From positions 186,001 through 250,000 of the forward strand of contig CAKOGP040001858.1 in NCBI GenBank assembly GCA_933822405.4: DNA of 64,000 nucleotides, read 5' to 3'. The notes below the pieces were generated by a model, which made no database searches, was not told the origin of the DNA, and worked only from the letters and a program-made list of their open reading frames with translations. Within the stretch, counting starts at the first letter, position 1. Each line of letters begins with the position of its first letter. A program made the translations under genes and the position numbers. This document shows positions 1 to 12,065 of the stretch, piece after piece. Origin of the DNA: Cylindrotheca closterium (Eukaryota > Bacillariophyta > Bacillariophyceae > Bacillariales > Bacillariaceae).

Positions 1-1
1 A

Positions 2-343
2 GGACGCATTCAAGGAGCCTTGTATTCTCTCCAAGCTTTGGCGTCTGGGGTTGGTCCAGTCTCACTGCGATATGTTAGTAGCATTACCAAGGATGGTCCA
101 TTGGGTCCCGGAAGCATGTTTGTTTTTGCCGGTGGCTTGTACTTGTGTGCTGTGGCAGCAGCTCTGGCGCTACCCAAGGAGTTGGCCAATTCACGTCGGA
201 ATCACGAGGATGACGATGATGGCCTATTTCTTGACGGCGGAAATAACGAAGACTACATTCCATTGTACGAAGCCTCCGGTCTCATGGATGGGGCTCCGAA
301 CGAAGATTCCCTCCGAACCAATGGTTCCTATGGATCGACATGA
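2..343 (+). CDS. MFS transporter, C-terminal end (5' part outside window)
   Basis: The frame is open from base 2 and ends at TGA 341-343, so only the last 113 codons are present. The first residues (GRIQGALYSLQALASGVGP) match the conserved last-third helix of TetA/MFSD14-like major facilitator transporters. A second hydrophobic helix follows (residues rich in G, A, L, V around base 110-175), then a hydrophilic tail with a DDDD acidic run, ending in SYGST. The substrate cannot be told from this fragment. The last ~44 codons and the stop are repeated in every spacer of the tandem array downstream. This intact copy differs from those relics by scattered substitutions and is therefore the likely source gene. 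It converges on the minus-strand array genes. Confidence 0.8.
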   Translation, partial: GRIQGALYSLQALASGVGPVSLRYVSSITKDGPLGPGSMFVFAGGLYLCAVAAALALPKELANSRRNHEDDDDGLFLDGGNNEDYIPLYEASGLMDGAPNEDSLRTNGSYGST

Positions 344-423
344 TAGCCGGCCGAGCTATCCACCAGGATAAAAAGTGGAGTGTTATTACATTACTGTATT
401 GGCTCTTGTGTTATTACAGTATC

Positions 424-480
424 TGTACGACCTTGTCTCCATCGAACTTATTTCTCATGCCAACAGTAGTAGTATAAAGG
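424..480 (-). pseudogene. Relic of SLC33A1-like gene 3' end, array spacer 1
   Basis: Read on the minus strand this stretch encodes TTTVGMRNKFDGDKV. It is nearly the same as TTTVGMRKKFDGDKV near the C-terminus of the intact acetyl-CoA transporter gene at 17,142-19,307. The DNA just before it (375-423) also resembles the 3' flank of that gene (17,041-17,085), with about 170 bp missing between the two matches. It has no start, no complete frame and no function of its own. The rest of 344-842 shows no gene: it holds this relic and AT-rich sequence up to the stop of the first array gene. Confidence 0.6.
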
Positions 481-842
481 TACCACCTTCGGTGCACGCG
501 AACCTATTCATGTACTACTCGCAGCATTCACGAATCGTTTTGGTACCATATATATAGTGACGAAGGTTCGAGGTCTATTTCTGTTCGAATCATAATCAAT
601 TCAAATAAACACATGTAGAGATATGGGCAAGTTGGCTGTTACTATTGTGCCCGAAACTACATGCTCCTTCAATCGACAAGTAATAATTCTGATCATTACA
701 TTTTGTTTCGTTTCTTGGTACTGTATTCTTTTATAAAATATAATATTATCTCTATCTTGAATCTGTCGTTCTTTTTATTTCTTTTCCATTGTACCATATA
801 TTATTCTCTCAACAGTGACGGTAAAGCTACCTCGAATTTGGT

Positions 843-1897
843 TTAAATGGCGGCAACGGCAGCGACCGCACCCAAGAAAGCAAAACTGGCAACGCTGAAT
901 GATGAAGGAGCAGAAGATTCCTCAATGGGCTCCACTTCAACACGCACATCAAACTCGTCCGCCCCGGTTTGCAAGATACGGGCCAAATGACGACGTCTCA
1001 AATTGTTGCTAGTAACGACCAGAGTGACAGTTCCAGCAATGTCAATGGTGTCAGTATCGGCAAAGAAAGTGCTGAATGGACGGGTTCCAACAGTCGCTGC
1101 AGCAGAGTTAGCTCCAAGCACCTCCGTGTTACCAGAAAGCAAGTTGGTCGAGGCCACATTGGTCTTGCTGCCCAAGAAAGTGTCAACAGACTGAATTACA
1201 ACACTGTCGTCATCCGTGTCAAGACAGATGAACAAGGTGGTTCCAAGGGCCAATGCAGGAGTGCTGATGGGGACGCGGGTGTCGTGACCGTCACATCTGG
1301 TAGCAGTGACGCCAAAGGTCTTTGTGTCGGTGGCAATAGTACCGCTGATTCCATCAAACTGTTCGGAGGTAATACCGGCAACGGTGAATCCGCCATCAGC
1401 CGTGAATGTAGCGCTGATCTTTTGACCTTGGTAGAACATTTCATTACCGCTTCCATCCTTCAAGCTGGTCAACAGGCAAAACTCAAAGGCTTCGGACGCC
1501 CCATCGGCTATGGTGAAGCCGGTGTTGAGGTCCACGGAAACTGTGCTGGCTCCAGCAACGGCAGTTGCCGTGGCAGCTGAAAGACTCATCTCAAGGTCAC
1601 GAGTGGCGGTTCCTGTACAGTCGCCATAGCCGGTGATGGAGAAAGCAAGGTTTCCAGTCAGAGGGAGGATACTGGCAAAGTCGCACTGCACATTGTCGTC
1701 AGCAGTGATGGCACAAGTGGGTGCCGCGAGAGAGTAGTCTATGATTTGACCAAATGCGGTAGGAGTTTGCAACAAGGCTAGTAGGGATGCGAAAAGGCCG
1801 GTGGAGATAGTCTGAAACGATAATTGATTGACATGGTTAGTGGTTGCTGCACTCTGCACAAGAAATGATGATTTCCTCGACGTACCGAGAGCTTCAT
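843..1897 (-). CDS. Array gene copy 1: secreted six-Cys protein, probably GPI-anchored
   Basis: Two-exon model, complement(843..1811, 1886..1897), 326 aa. Exon 1 encodes only MKLS. The 74-nt intron runs GTACGT...CACTAAC...TTTCAG. Splicing yields MKLSTISTGLFASLLALL, the core of a clean signal peptide ending near TAFG. An unspliced frame gives a longer hydrophilic N-terminus without one, so I chose the spliced start. The mature part has six cysteines (in APTCAI, VQCDF, GDCTG, FEFCLL, TRCDG, LFICLD contexts), all conserved in the divergent paralogue at 15.5 kb, which suggests three disulfides. A basic segment (LRRRHLARILQ) precedes an acidic stretch and a C-terminal hydrophobic tail that looks like a GPI-attachment signal. 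I recognise no known domain. Likely cell-surface or wall-associated; function unknown. It converges with the MFS gene. Confidence 0.85.
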
Positions 1898-2055
1898 ATT
1901 GTTTGACTTCTTTTTCGTTTGTTTTTTGTTTCAGTGAAATCTGAAATTGTGAGAAAAGCAGAGACAAAAACCAGCACCAGAAAATCTTTCTATTGTACTT
2001 TGTTGACCCGAACCCAAATTGACACCGATGAGTTCCACCAATACAACATCTAAGC

Positions 2056-2063
2056 CTTTTATA
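2056..2063 (-). promoter_or_regulatory. Candidate TATA box of array gene copy 1
   Basis: TATAAAAG on the minus strand, about 160 bp upstream of the inferred ATG at 1897. The same octamer occurs at the same distance in every array copy (for example 4498-4505 for copy 2). The paralogue at 15.5 kb has only a degraded counterpart near 16,810 (TTAAAAAG). Spacing implies a 5' UTR of about 130 nt if it works as a TATA element. Confidence 0.45.
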
Positions 2064-2633
2064 TCCGCAGGCATATTAAGGACTGTTTAGAGCTACTAAT
2101 ATTTCCGATAGTTTCTATCGAAGTCATGATGTAGAGATCTGTGTTGGTTGAGCACTACGGTATATATGCCGAGACACTACAAATTTCGAAAATGACATCT
2201 TTATGACCATACCAACATCGGAGAAAAAGCACAGAACAAACATTTTTCCGGTGAAGGAACAAAATTTGAGTCCCAATAAATGATGACGAACAACAATAAG
2301 TCGGGAGACGTGATTTGGTTTTTCACAGGCATAAATCAACTCCACAGATGACAGGTGATGGTACACCTATATGTTCTCTGGTCGTAACAACAAAGTTAAT
2401 GACGTTCTTTCTTCCGTCATACATCGAAAAAACGTGGAAGCTTCTCGTATCATGTGTATAGCACCATGAGATCTACATCGATTGCAATTGCGGTACGAGT
2501 ACCTGCTGGAGAGGAGCTCTGAAACAACGTCGGAAATATCGAAGAAGACAAAAGAAGAAGGCTCCCACTTCGTACTACATCTACAACATGTCTCAACGCG
2601 CTTAGAGATGGCACCTTCAATGTTGTTATCAAC

Positions 2634-2765
2634 GACGATGATGTCGTACTTCTTCTCGGCTGGAATAACGAAGACTACATTCTATTGTACGAAACCTACG
2701 GTCTCATGGATGGTGCTTCGAACGAAGATTCCCTCCGAACCAATGGTTCCTATGGATCGACATGA
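2634..2765 (+). pseudogene. MFS 3'-end relic in array spacer 1-2
   Basis: In-frame copy of the last ~44 codons and stop of the MFS gene, recognisable from the acidic DDD run through NNEDYI to SYGST. It differs at several codons (for example ASGLMDGAP became TYGLMDGAS). The sequence upstream of 2634 is unrelated to the transporter, so the junction of the tandem duplication lies close to 2630. Confidence 0.75.
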
Positions 2766-2853
2766 TAGCCGGCCGAGCTATATATCCACCAGGATAAAAG
2801 TGTAGTGATATTACGTTATTGTATTGGCTCTTGTGTTATTACAGTATCCATGC

Positions 2854-2910
2854 GACCTTGTCTCCATCGAACCTATTTCTCACGGCAACAGTAGTAGCAT
2901 ACCTGTAGTG
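2854..2910 (-). pseudogene. SLC33A1-like relic in array spacer 1-2
   Basis: Minus strand reads TTVAVRNRFDGDKV, a more decayed version of the relic at 424-480. Identical counterparts lie near 5299, 7744, 10,184 and 12,863. The decay shared by spacers 2-6 but not by spacer 1 shows that these units descend from one later founder unit. Confidence 0.55.
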
Positions 2911-3284
2911 TAAAAGCAGGGAAGCAACCTATGCATGTATTGTCCCGCGGGTATGTGAAAACTCGCAGCTTCACAAATCGTCTTGGTACCATATAGTGAC
3001 GAAGGTTCGAGGTCTACTTCTGTTCCCAGTAATATCAAGACTATATCCAACGCACAATAGAACTATAGGCAAGTTGGCTGTTACTATTGTGCCCGAAACT
3101 ACATGCTCCTTCAATCGACAAGTAATAATTCTGATCATTACATTTTGTTTCGTTTCTTGGTACTGTATTCTTTTATAAAATATAATATTATCTCTATCTT
3201 GAATCTGTCGTTCTTTTTATTTCTTTTCCATTGTACCATATATTATTCTCTCAACAGTGACGGTAAAGCTACCTCGAATTTGGT

Positions 3285-4339
3285 TTAAATGGCGGCAACG
3301 GCAGCGACCGCACCCAAGAAAGCAAAACTGGCAACGCTGAATGATGAAGGAGCAGAAGATTCCTCAATGGGCTCCACTTCAACACGCACATCAAACTCGT
3401 CCGCCCCGGTTTGCAAGATACGGGCCAAATGACGACGTCTCAAATTGTTGCTAGTAACGACCAGAGTGACAGTTCCAGCAATGTCAATGGTGTCAGTATC
3501 GGCAAAGAAAGTGCTGAATGGACGGGTTCCAACAGTCGCTGCAGCAGAGTTAGCTCCAAGCACCTCCGTGTTACCAGAAAGCAAGTTGGTCGAGGCCACA
3601 TTGGTCTTGCTGCCCAAGAAAGTGTCAACAGACTGAATTACAACACTGTCGTCATCCGTGTCAAGACAGATGAACAAGGTGGTTCCAAGGGCCAATGCAG
3701 GAGTGCTGATGGGGACGCGGGTGTCGTGACCGTCACATCTGGTAGCAGTGACGCCAAAGGTCTTTGTGTCGGTGGCAATAGTACCGCTGATTCCATCAAA
3801 CTGTTCGGAGGTAATACCGGCAACGGTGAATCCGCCATCAGCCGTGAATGTAGCGCTGATCTTTTGACCTTGGTAGAACATTTCATTACCGCTTCCATCC
3901 TTCAAGCTGGTCAACAGGCAAAACTCAAAGGCTTCGGACGCCCCATCGGCTATGGTGAAGCCGGTGTTGAGGTCCACGGAAACTGTGCTGGCTCCAGCAA
4001 CGGCAGTTGCCGTGGCAGCTGAAAGACTCATCTCAAGGTCACGAGTGGCGGTTCCTGTACAGTCGCCATAGCCGGTGATGGAGAAAGCAAGGTTTCCAGT
4101 CAGAGGGAGGATACTGGCAAAGTCGCACTGCACATTGTCGTCAGCAGTGATGGCACAAGTGGGTGCCGCGAGAGAGTAGTCTATGATTTGACCAAATGCG
4201 GTAGGAGTTTGCAACAAGGCTAGTAGGGATGCGAAAAGGCCGGTGGAGATAGTCTGAAACGATAATTGATTGACATGGTTAGTGGTTGCTGCACTCTGCA
4301 CAAGAAATGATGATTTCCTCGACGTACCGAGAGCTTCAT
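3285..4339 (-). CDS. Array gene copy 2: secreted six-Cys protein
   Basis: Model complement(3285..4253, 4328..4339), 326 aa, with predicted protein identical to copy 1. The intron occupies 4254-4327 with the same splice sites. The upstream region carries the longer GAGACATTGCACTAC variant near 4613. A TATAAAAG box lies at 4498-4505. Nothing suggests inactivation, so the copy is expected to contribute to dosage. Confidence 0.83.
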
Positions 4340-5078
4340 ATTGTTTGACTTCTTTTTCGTTTGTTTTTTGTTTCAGTGAAATCTGAAATTGTGAGAAAAG
4401 CAGAGACAAAAACCAGCACCAGAAAATCTTTCTATTGTACTTTGTTGACCCGAACCCAAATTGACACCGATGAGTTCCACCAATACAACATCTAAGCCTT
4501 TTATATCCGCAGGCATATTAAGGACTGTTTAGAGCTACTAATATTTCCGATAGTTTCTATCGAAGTCATGATGTAGAGATCTGTGTTGGTTGAGCACTAC
4601 GGTATATATGCCGAGACATTGCACTACAAATTTCGAAAATGACATCTTTATGACCATACCAACATCGGAGAAAAAGCACAGAACAAACATTTTTCCCGTG
4701 AAGGAACAAAATTTGAGTCCCAATAAATGATGACGAACAACAATAAGTCGGGAGACGTGATTTGGTTTTTCACAGGCATAAATCAACTCCACAGATGACA
4801 GGTGATGGTACACCTATATGTTCTCTGGTCGTAACAACAAAGTTAATGACGTTCTTTCTTCCGTCATACATCGAAAAAACGTGGAAGCTTCTCGTATCAT
4901 GTGTAGCACCATGAGATCTACATCGATTGCAATTGCGGTACGAGTACCTGCTGGAGAGGAGCTCTGAAACAACGTCGGAAATATCGAAGAAGACAAAAGA
5001 AGAAGGCTCCCACTTCGTACTACATCTACAACATGTCTCAACGCGCTTAGAGATGGCACCTTCAATGTTGTTATCAAC

Positions 5079-5210
5079 GACGATGATGTCGTACTTCTTC
5101 TCGGCTGGAATAACGAAGACTACATTCTATTGTACGAAACCTACGGTCTCATGGATGGTGCTTCGAACGAAGATTCCCTCCGAACCAATGGTTCCTATGG
5201 ATCGACATGA
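5079..5210 (+). pseudogene. MFS 3'-end relic in array spacer 2-3
   Basis: Same sequence as the relic at 2634-2765, with no further changes noticed. Confidence 0.72.
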
Positions 5211-5729
5211 TAGCCGGCCGAGCTATATATCCACCAGGATAAAAGTGTAGTGATATTACGTTATTGTATTGGCTCTTGTGTTATTACAGTATCCATGCGA
5301 CCTTGTCTCCATCGAACCTATTTCTCACGGCAACAGTAGTAGCATACCTGTAGTGTAAAAGCAGGGAAGCAACCTATGCATGTATTGTCCCGCGGGTATG
5401 TGAAAACTCGCAGCTTCACAAATCGTCTTGGTACCATATAGTGACGAAGGTTCGAGGTCTACTTCTGTTCCCAGTAATATCAAGACTATATCCAACGCAC
5501 AATAGAACTATAGGCAAGTTGGCTGTTACTATTGTGCCCGAAACTACATGCTCCTTCAATCGACAAGTAATAATTCTGATCATTACATTTTGTTTCGTTT
5601 CTTGGTACTGTATTCTTTTATAAAATATAATATTATCTCTATCTTGAATCTGTCGTTCTTTTTATTTCTTTTCCATTGTACCATATATTATTCTCTCAAC
5701 AGTGACGGTAAAGCTACCTCGAATTTGGT

Positions 5730-6784
5730 TTAAATGGCGGCAACGGCAGCGACCGCACCCAAGAAAGCAAAACTGGCAACGCTGAATGATGAAGGAGCAG
5801 AAGATTCCTCAATGGGCTCCACTTCAACACGCACATCAAACTCGTCCGCCCCGGTTTGCAAGATACGGGCCAAATGACGACGTCTCAAATTGTTGCTAGT
5901 AACGACCAGAGTGACAGTTCCAGCAATGTCAATGGTGTCAGTATCGGCAAAGAAAGTGCTGAATGGACGGGTTCCAACAGTCGCTGCAGCAGAGTTAGCT
6001 CCAAGCACCTCCGTGTTACCAGAAAGCAAGTTGGTCGAGGCCACATTGGTCTTGCTGCCCAAGAAAGTGTCAACAGACTGAATTACAACACTGTCGTCAT
6101 CCGTGTCAAGACAGATGAACAAGGTGGTTCCAAGGGCCAATGCAGGAGTGCTGATGGGGACGCGGGTGTCGTGACCGTCACATCTGGTAGCAGTGACGCC
6201 AAAGGTCTTTGTGTCGGTGGCAATAGTACCGCTGATTCCATCAAACTGTTCGGAGGTAATACCGGCAACGGTGAATCCGCCATCAGCCGTGAATGTAGCG
6301 CTGATCTTTTGACCTTGGTAGAACATTTCATTACCGCTTCCATCCTTCAAGCTGGTCAACAGGCAAAACTCAAAGGCTTCGGACGCCCCATCGGCTATGG
6401 TGAAGCCGGTGTTGAGGTCCACGGAAACTGTGCTGGCTCCAGCAACGGCAGTTGCCGTGGCAGCTGAAAGACTCATCTCAAGGTCACGAGTGGCGGTTCC
6501 TGTACAGTCGCCATAGCCGGTGATGGAGAAAGCAAGGTTTCCAGTCAGAGGGAGGATACTGGCAAAGTCGCACTGCACATTGTCGTCAGCAGTGATGGCA
6601 CAAGTGGGTGCCGCGAGAGAGTAGTCTATGATTTGACCAAATGCGGTAGGAGTTTGCAACAAGGCTAGTAGGGATGCGAAAAGGCCGGTGGAGATAGTCT
6701 GAAACGATAATTGATTGACATGGTTAGTGGTTGCTGCACTCTGCACAAGAAATGATGATTTCCTCGACGTACCGAGAGCTTCAT
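5730..6784 (-). CDS. Array gene copy 3: secreted six-Cys protein
   Basis: Model complement(5730..6698, 6773..6784), with protein identical to the other array copies. Its upstream DNA carries the same 5-bp longer variant as copies 2 and 6, so these three upstream regions form one subtype. Confidence 0.83.
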
Positions 6785-7523
6785 ATTGTTTGACTTCTTT
6801 TTCGTTTGTTTTTTGTTTCAGTGAAATCTGAAATTGTGAGAAAAGCAGAGACAAAAACCAGCACCAGAAAATCTTTCTATTGTACTTTGTTGACCCGAAC
6901 CCAAATTGACACCGATGAGTTCCACCAATACAACATCTAAGCCTTTTATATCCGCAGGCATATTAAGGACTGTTTAGAGCTACTAATATTTCCGATAGTT
7001 TCTATCGAAGTCATGATGTAGAGATCTGTGTTGGTTGAGCACTACGGTATATATGCCGAGACATTGCACTACAAATTTCGAAAATGACATCTTTATGACC
7101 ATACCAACATCGGAGAAAAAGCACAGAACAAACATTTTTCCCGTGAAGGAACAAAATTTGAGTCCCAATAAATGATGACGAACAACAATAAGTCGGGAGA
7201 CGTGATTTGGTTTTTCACAGGCATAAATCAACTCCACAGATGACAGGTGATGGTACACCTATATGTTCTCTGGTCGTAACAACAAAGTTAATGACGTTCT
7301 TTCTTCCGTCATACATCGAAAAAACGTGGAAGCTTCTCGTATCATGTGTAGCACCATGAGATCTACATCGATTGCAATTGCGGTACGAGTACCTGCTGGA
7401 GAGGAGCTCTGAAACAACGTCGGAAATATCGAAGAAGACAAAAGAAGAAGGCTCCCACTTCGTACTACATCTACAACATGTCTCAACGCGCTTAGAGATG
7501 GCACCTTCAATGTTGTTATCAAC

Positions 7524-7655
7524 GACGATGATGTCGTACTTCTTCTCGGCTGGAATAACGAAGACTACATTCTATTGTACGAAACCTACGGTCTCATGGA
7601 TGGTGCTTCGAACGAAGATTCCCTCCGAACCAATGGTTCCTATGGATCGACATGA
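7524..7655 (+). pseudogene. MFS 3'-end relic in array spacer 3-4
   Basis: Same sequence as the relic at 2634-2765. It keeps the in-frame stop but has no transporter sequence upstream. Confidence 0.72.
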
Positions 7656-8174
7656 TAGCCGGCCGAGCTATATATCCACCAGGATAAAAGTGTAGTGATA
7701 TTACGTTATTGTATTGGCTCTTGTGTTATTACAGTATCCATGCGACCTTGTCTCCATCGAACCTATTTCTCACGGCAACAGTAGTAGCATACCTGTAGTG
7801 TAAAAGCAGGGAAGCAACCTATGCATGTATTGTCCCGCGGGTATGTGAAAACTCGCAGCTTCACAAATCGTCTTGGTACCATATAGTGACGAAGGTTCGA
7901 GGTCTACTTCTGTTCCCAGTAATATCAAGACTATATCCAACGCACAATAGAACTATAGGCAAGTTGGCTGTTACTATTGTGCCCGAAACTACATGCTCCT
8001 TCAATCGACAAGTAATAATTCTGATCATTACATTTTGTTTCGTTTCTTGGTACTGTATTCTTTTATAAAATATAATATTATCTCTATCTTGAATCTGTCG
8101 TTCTTTTTATTTCTTTTCCATTGTACCATATATTATTCTCTCAACAGTGACGGTAAAGCTACCTCGAATTTGGT

Positions 8175-9229
8175 TTAAATGGCGGCAACGGCAGCGACCG
8201 CACCCAAGAAAGCAAAACTGGCAACGCTGAATGATGAAGGAGCAGAAGATTCCTCAATGGGCTCCACTTCAACACGCACATCAAACTCGTCCGCCCCGGT
8301 TTGCAAGATACGGGCCAAATGACGACGTCTCAAATTGTTGCTAGTAACGACCAGAGTGACAGTTCCAGCAATGTCAATGGTGTCAGTATCGGCAAAGAAA
8401 GTGCTGAATGGACGGGTTCCAACAGTCGCTGCAGCAGAGTTAGCTCCAAGCACCTCCGTGTTACCAGAAAGCAAGTTGGTCGAGGCCACATTGGTCTTGC
8501 TGCCCAAGAAAGTGTCAACAGACTGAATTACAACACTGTCGTCATCCGTGTCAAGACAGATGAACAAGGTGGTTCCAAGGGCCAATGCAGGAGTGCTGAT
8601 GGGGACGCGGGTGTCGTGACCGTCACATCTGGTAGCAGTGACGCCAAAGGTCTTTGTGTCGGTGGCAATAGTACCGCTGATTCCATCAAACTGTTCGGAG
8701 GTAATACCGGCAACGGTGAATCCGCCATCAGCCGTGAATGTAGCGCTGATCTTTTGACCTTGGTAGAACATTTCATTACCGCTTCCATCCTTCAAGCTGG
8801 TCAACAGGCAAAACTCAAAGGCTTCGGACGCCCCATCGGCTATGGTGAAGCCGGTGTTGAGGTCCACGGAAACTGTGCTGGCTCCAGCAACGGCAGTTGC
8901 CGTGGCAGCTGAAAGACTCATCTCAAGGTCACGAGTGGCGGTTCCTGTACAGTCGCCATAGCCGGTGATGGAGAAAGCAAGGTTTCCAGTCAGAGGGAGG
9001 ATACTGGCAAAGTCGCACTGCACATTGTCGTCAGCAGTGATGGCACAAGTGGGTGCCGCGAGAGAGTAGTCTATGATTTGACCAAATGCGGTAGGAGTTT
9101 GCAACAAGGCTAGTAGGGATGCGAAAAGGCCGGTGGAGATAGTCTGAAACGATAATTGATTGACATGGTTAGTGGTTGCTGCACTCTGCACAAGAAATGA
9201 TGATTTCCTCGACGTACCGAGAGCTTCAT
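8175..9229 (-). CDS. Array gene copy 4: secreted six-Cys protein
   Basis: Model complement(8175..9143, 9218..9229), with identical predicted protein. The upstream region lacks the 5-bp ATTGC insert (GAGACACTAC near 9503), as in copies 1 and 5. However, it carries the TTCCCG base found in copies 2, 3 and 6, so it is a mosaic of the two subtypes. Confidence 0.83.
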
Positions 9230-9963
9230 ATTGTTTGACTTCTTTTTCGTTTGTTTTTTGTTTCAGTGAAATCTGAAATTGTGAGAAAAGCAGAGACAAA
9301 AACCAGCACCAGAAAATCTTTCTATTGTACTTTGTTGACCCGAACCCAAATTGACACCGATGAGTTCCACCAATACAACATCTAAGCCTTTTATATCCGC
9401 AGGCATATTAAGGACTGTTTAGAGCTACTAATATTTCCGATAGTTTCTATCGAAGTCATGATGTAGAGATCTGTGTTGGTTGAGCACTACGGTATATATG
9501 CCGAGACACTACAAATTTCGAAAATGACATCTTTATGACCATACCAACATCGGAGAAAAAGCACAGAACAAACATTTTTCCCGTGAAGGAACAAAATTTG
9601 AGTCCCAATAAATGATGACGAACAACAATAAGTCGGGAGACGTGATTTGGTTTTTCACAGGCATAAATCAACTCCACAGATGACAGGTGATGGTACACCT
9701 ATATGTTCTCTGGTCGTAACAACAAAGTTAATGACGTTCTTTCTTCCGTCATACATCGAAAAAACGTGGAAGCTTCTCGTATCATGTGTAGCACCATGAG
9801 ATCTACATCGATTGCAATTGCGGTACGAGTACCTGCTGGAGAGGAGCTCTGAAACAACGTCGGAAATATCGAAGAAGACAAAAGAAGAAGGCTCCCACTT
9901 CGTACTACATCTACAACATGTCTCAACGCGCTTAGAGATGGCACCTTCAATGTTGTTATCAAC

Positions 9964-10095
9964 GACGATGATGTCGTACTTCTTCTCGGCTGGAATAACG
10001 AAGACTACATTCTATTGTACGAAACCTACGGTCTCATGGATGGTGCTTCGAACGAAGATTCCCTCCGAACCAATGGTTCCTATGGATCGACATGA
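9964..10095 (+). pseudogene. MFS 3'-end relic in array spacer 4-5
   Basis: Same sequence as the relic at 2634-2765. Confidence 0.72.
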
Positions 10096-10614
10096 TAGCC
10101 GGCCGAGCTATATATCCACCAGGATAAAAGTGTAGTGATATTACGTTATTGTATTGGCTCTTGTGTTATTACAGTATCCATGCGACCTTGTCTCCATCGA
10201 ACCTATTTCTCACGGCAACAGTAGTAGCATACCTGTAGTGTAAAAGCAGGGAAGCAACCTATGCATGTATTGTCCCGCGGGTATGTGAAAACTCGCAGCT
10301 TCACAAATCGTCTTGGTACCATATAGTGACGAAGGTTCGAGGTCTACTTCTGTTCCCAGTAATATCAAGACTATATCCAACGCACAATAGAACTATAGGC
10401 AAGTTGGCTGTTACTATTGTGCCCGAAACTACATGCTCCTTCAATCGACAAGTAATAATTCTGATCATTACATTTTGTTTCGTTTCTTGGTACTGTATTC
10501 TTTTATAAAATATAATATTATCTCTATCTTGAATCTGTCGTTCTTTTTATTTCTTTTCCATTGTACCATATATTATTCTCTCAACAGTGACGGTAAAGCT
10601 ACCTCGAATTTGGT

Positions 10615-11669
10615 TTAAATGGCGGCAACGGCAGCGACCGCACCCAAGAAAGCAAAACTGGCAACGCTGAATGATGAAGGAGCAGAAGATTCCTCAATGG
10701 GCTCCACTTCAACACGCACATCAAACTCGTCCGCCCCGGTTTGCAAGATACGGGCCAAATGACGACGTCTCAAATTGTTGCTAGTAACGACCAGAGTGAC
10801 AGTTCCAGCAATGTCAATGGTGTCAGTATCGGCAAAGAAAGTGCTGAATGGACGGGTTCCAACAGTCGCTGCAGCAGAGTTAGCTCCAAGCACCTCCGTG
10901 TTACCAGAAAGCAAGTTGGTCGAGGCCACATTGGTCTTGCTGCCCAAGAAAGTGTCAACAGACTGAATTACAACACTGTCGTCATCCGTGTCAAGACAGA
11001 TGAACAAGGTGGTTCCAAGGGCCAATGCAGGAGTGCTGATGGGGACGCGGGTGTCGTGACCGTCACATCTGGTAGCAGTGACGCCAAAGGTCTTTGTGTC
11101 GGTGGCAATAGTACCGCTGATTCCATCAAACTGTTCGGAGGTAATACCGGCAACGGTGAATCCGCCATCAGCCGTGAATGTAGCGCTGATCTTTTGACCT
11201 TGGTAGAACATTTCATTACCGCTTCCATCCTTCAAGCTGGTCAACAGGCAAAACTCAAAGGCTTCGGACGCCCCATCGGCTATGGTGAAGCCGGTGTTGA
11301 GGTCCACGGAAACTGTGCTGGCTCCAGCAACGGCAGTTGCCGTGGCAGCTGAAAGACTCATCTCAAGGTCACGAGTGGCGGTTCCTGTACAGTCGCCATA
11401 GCCGGTGATGGAGAAAGCAAGGTTTCCAGTCAGAGGGAGGATACTGGCAAAGTCGCACTGCACATTGTCGTCAGCAGTGATGGCACAAGTGGGTGCCGCG
11501 AGAGAGTAGTCTATGATTTGACCAAATGCGGTAGGAGTTTGCAACAAGGCTAGTAGGGATGCGAAAAGGCCGGTGGAGATAGTCTGAAACGATAATTGAT
11601 TGACATGGTTAGTGGTTGCTGCACTCTGCACAAGAAATGATGATTTCCTCGACGTACCGAGAGCTTCAT
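10615..11669 (-). CDS. Array gene copy 5: secreted six-Cys protein
   Basis: Model complement(10615..11583, 11658..11669), with identical predicted protein. The upstream region matches copy 1 (short GAGACACTAC and TTCCGG). It is interrupted about 400 bp upstream of the ATG by a solo LTR (12,066-12,303), the only large structural difference among the six copies. The insertion could alter expression of this copy, which is inference. Confidence 0.83.
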
Positions 11670-12065
11670 ATTGTTTGACTTCTTTTTCGTTTGTTTTTTG
11701 TTTCAGTGAAATCTGAAATTGTGAGAAAAGCAGAGACAAAAACCAGCACCAGAAAATCTTTCTATTGTACTTTGTTGACCCGAACCCAAATTGACACCGA
11801 TGAGTTCCACCAATACAACATCTAAGCCTTTTATATCCGCAGGCATATTAAGGACTGTTTAGAGCTACTAATATTTCCGATAGTTTCTATCGAAGTCATG
11901 ATGTAGAGATCTGTGTTGGTTGAGCACTACGGTATATATGCCGAGACACTACAAATTTCGAAAATGACATCTTTATGACCATACCAACATCGGAGAAAAA
12001 GCACAGAACAAACATTTTTCCGGTGAAGGAACAAAATTTGAGTCCCAATAAATGATGACGAACCA

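Noticed and set aside
661..846. 61-codon frame before each array gene (six copies)
   Set aside because: AT-rich 3' flank of the minus-strand gene. Hydrophobic only because of base composition; no homology.
969..1580. 203-codon plus-strand frame antisense to each array gene (six copies)
   Set aside because: It mirrors the coding strand of the secreted protein, has no signal, domain or promoter, and repeats only because the gene is repeated.
4538..5077. Frames of 80-91 codons in the array spacers
   Set aside because: They change length with small indels between units and are not conserved as proteins. Promoter and spacer DNA is the better reading.
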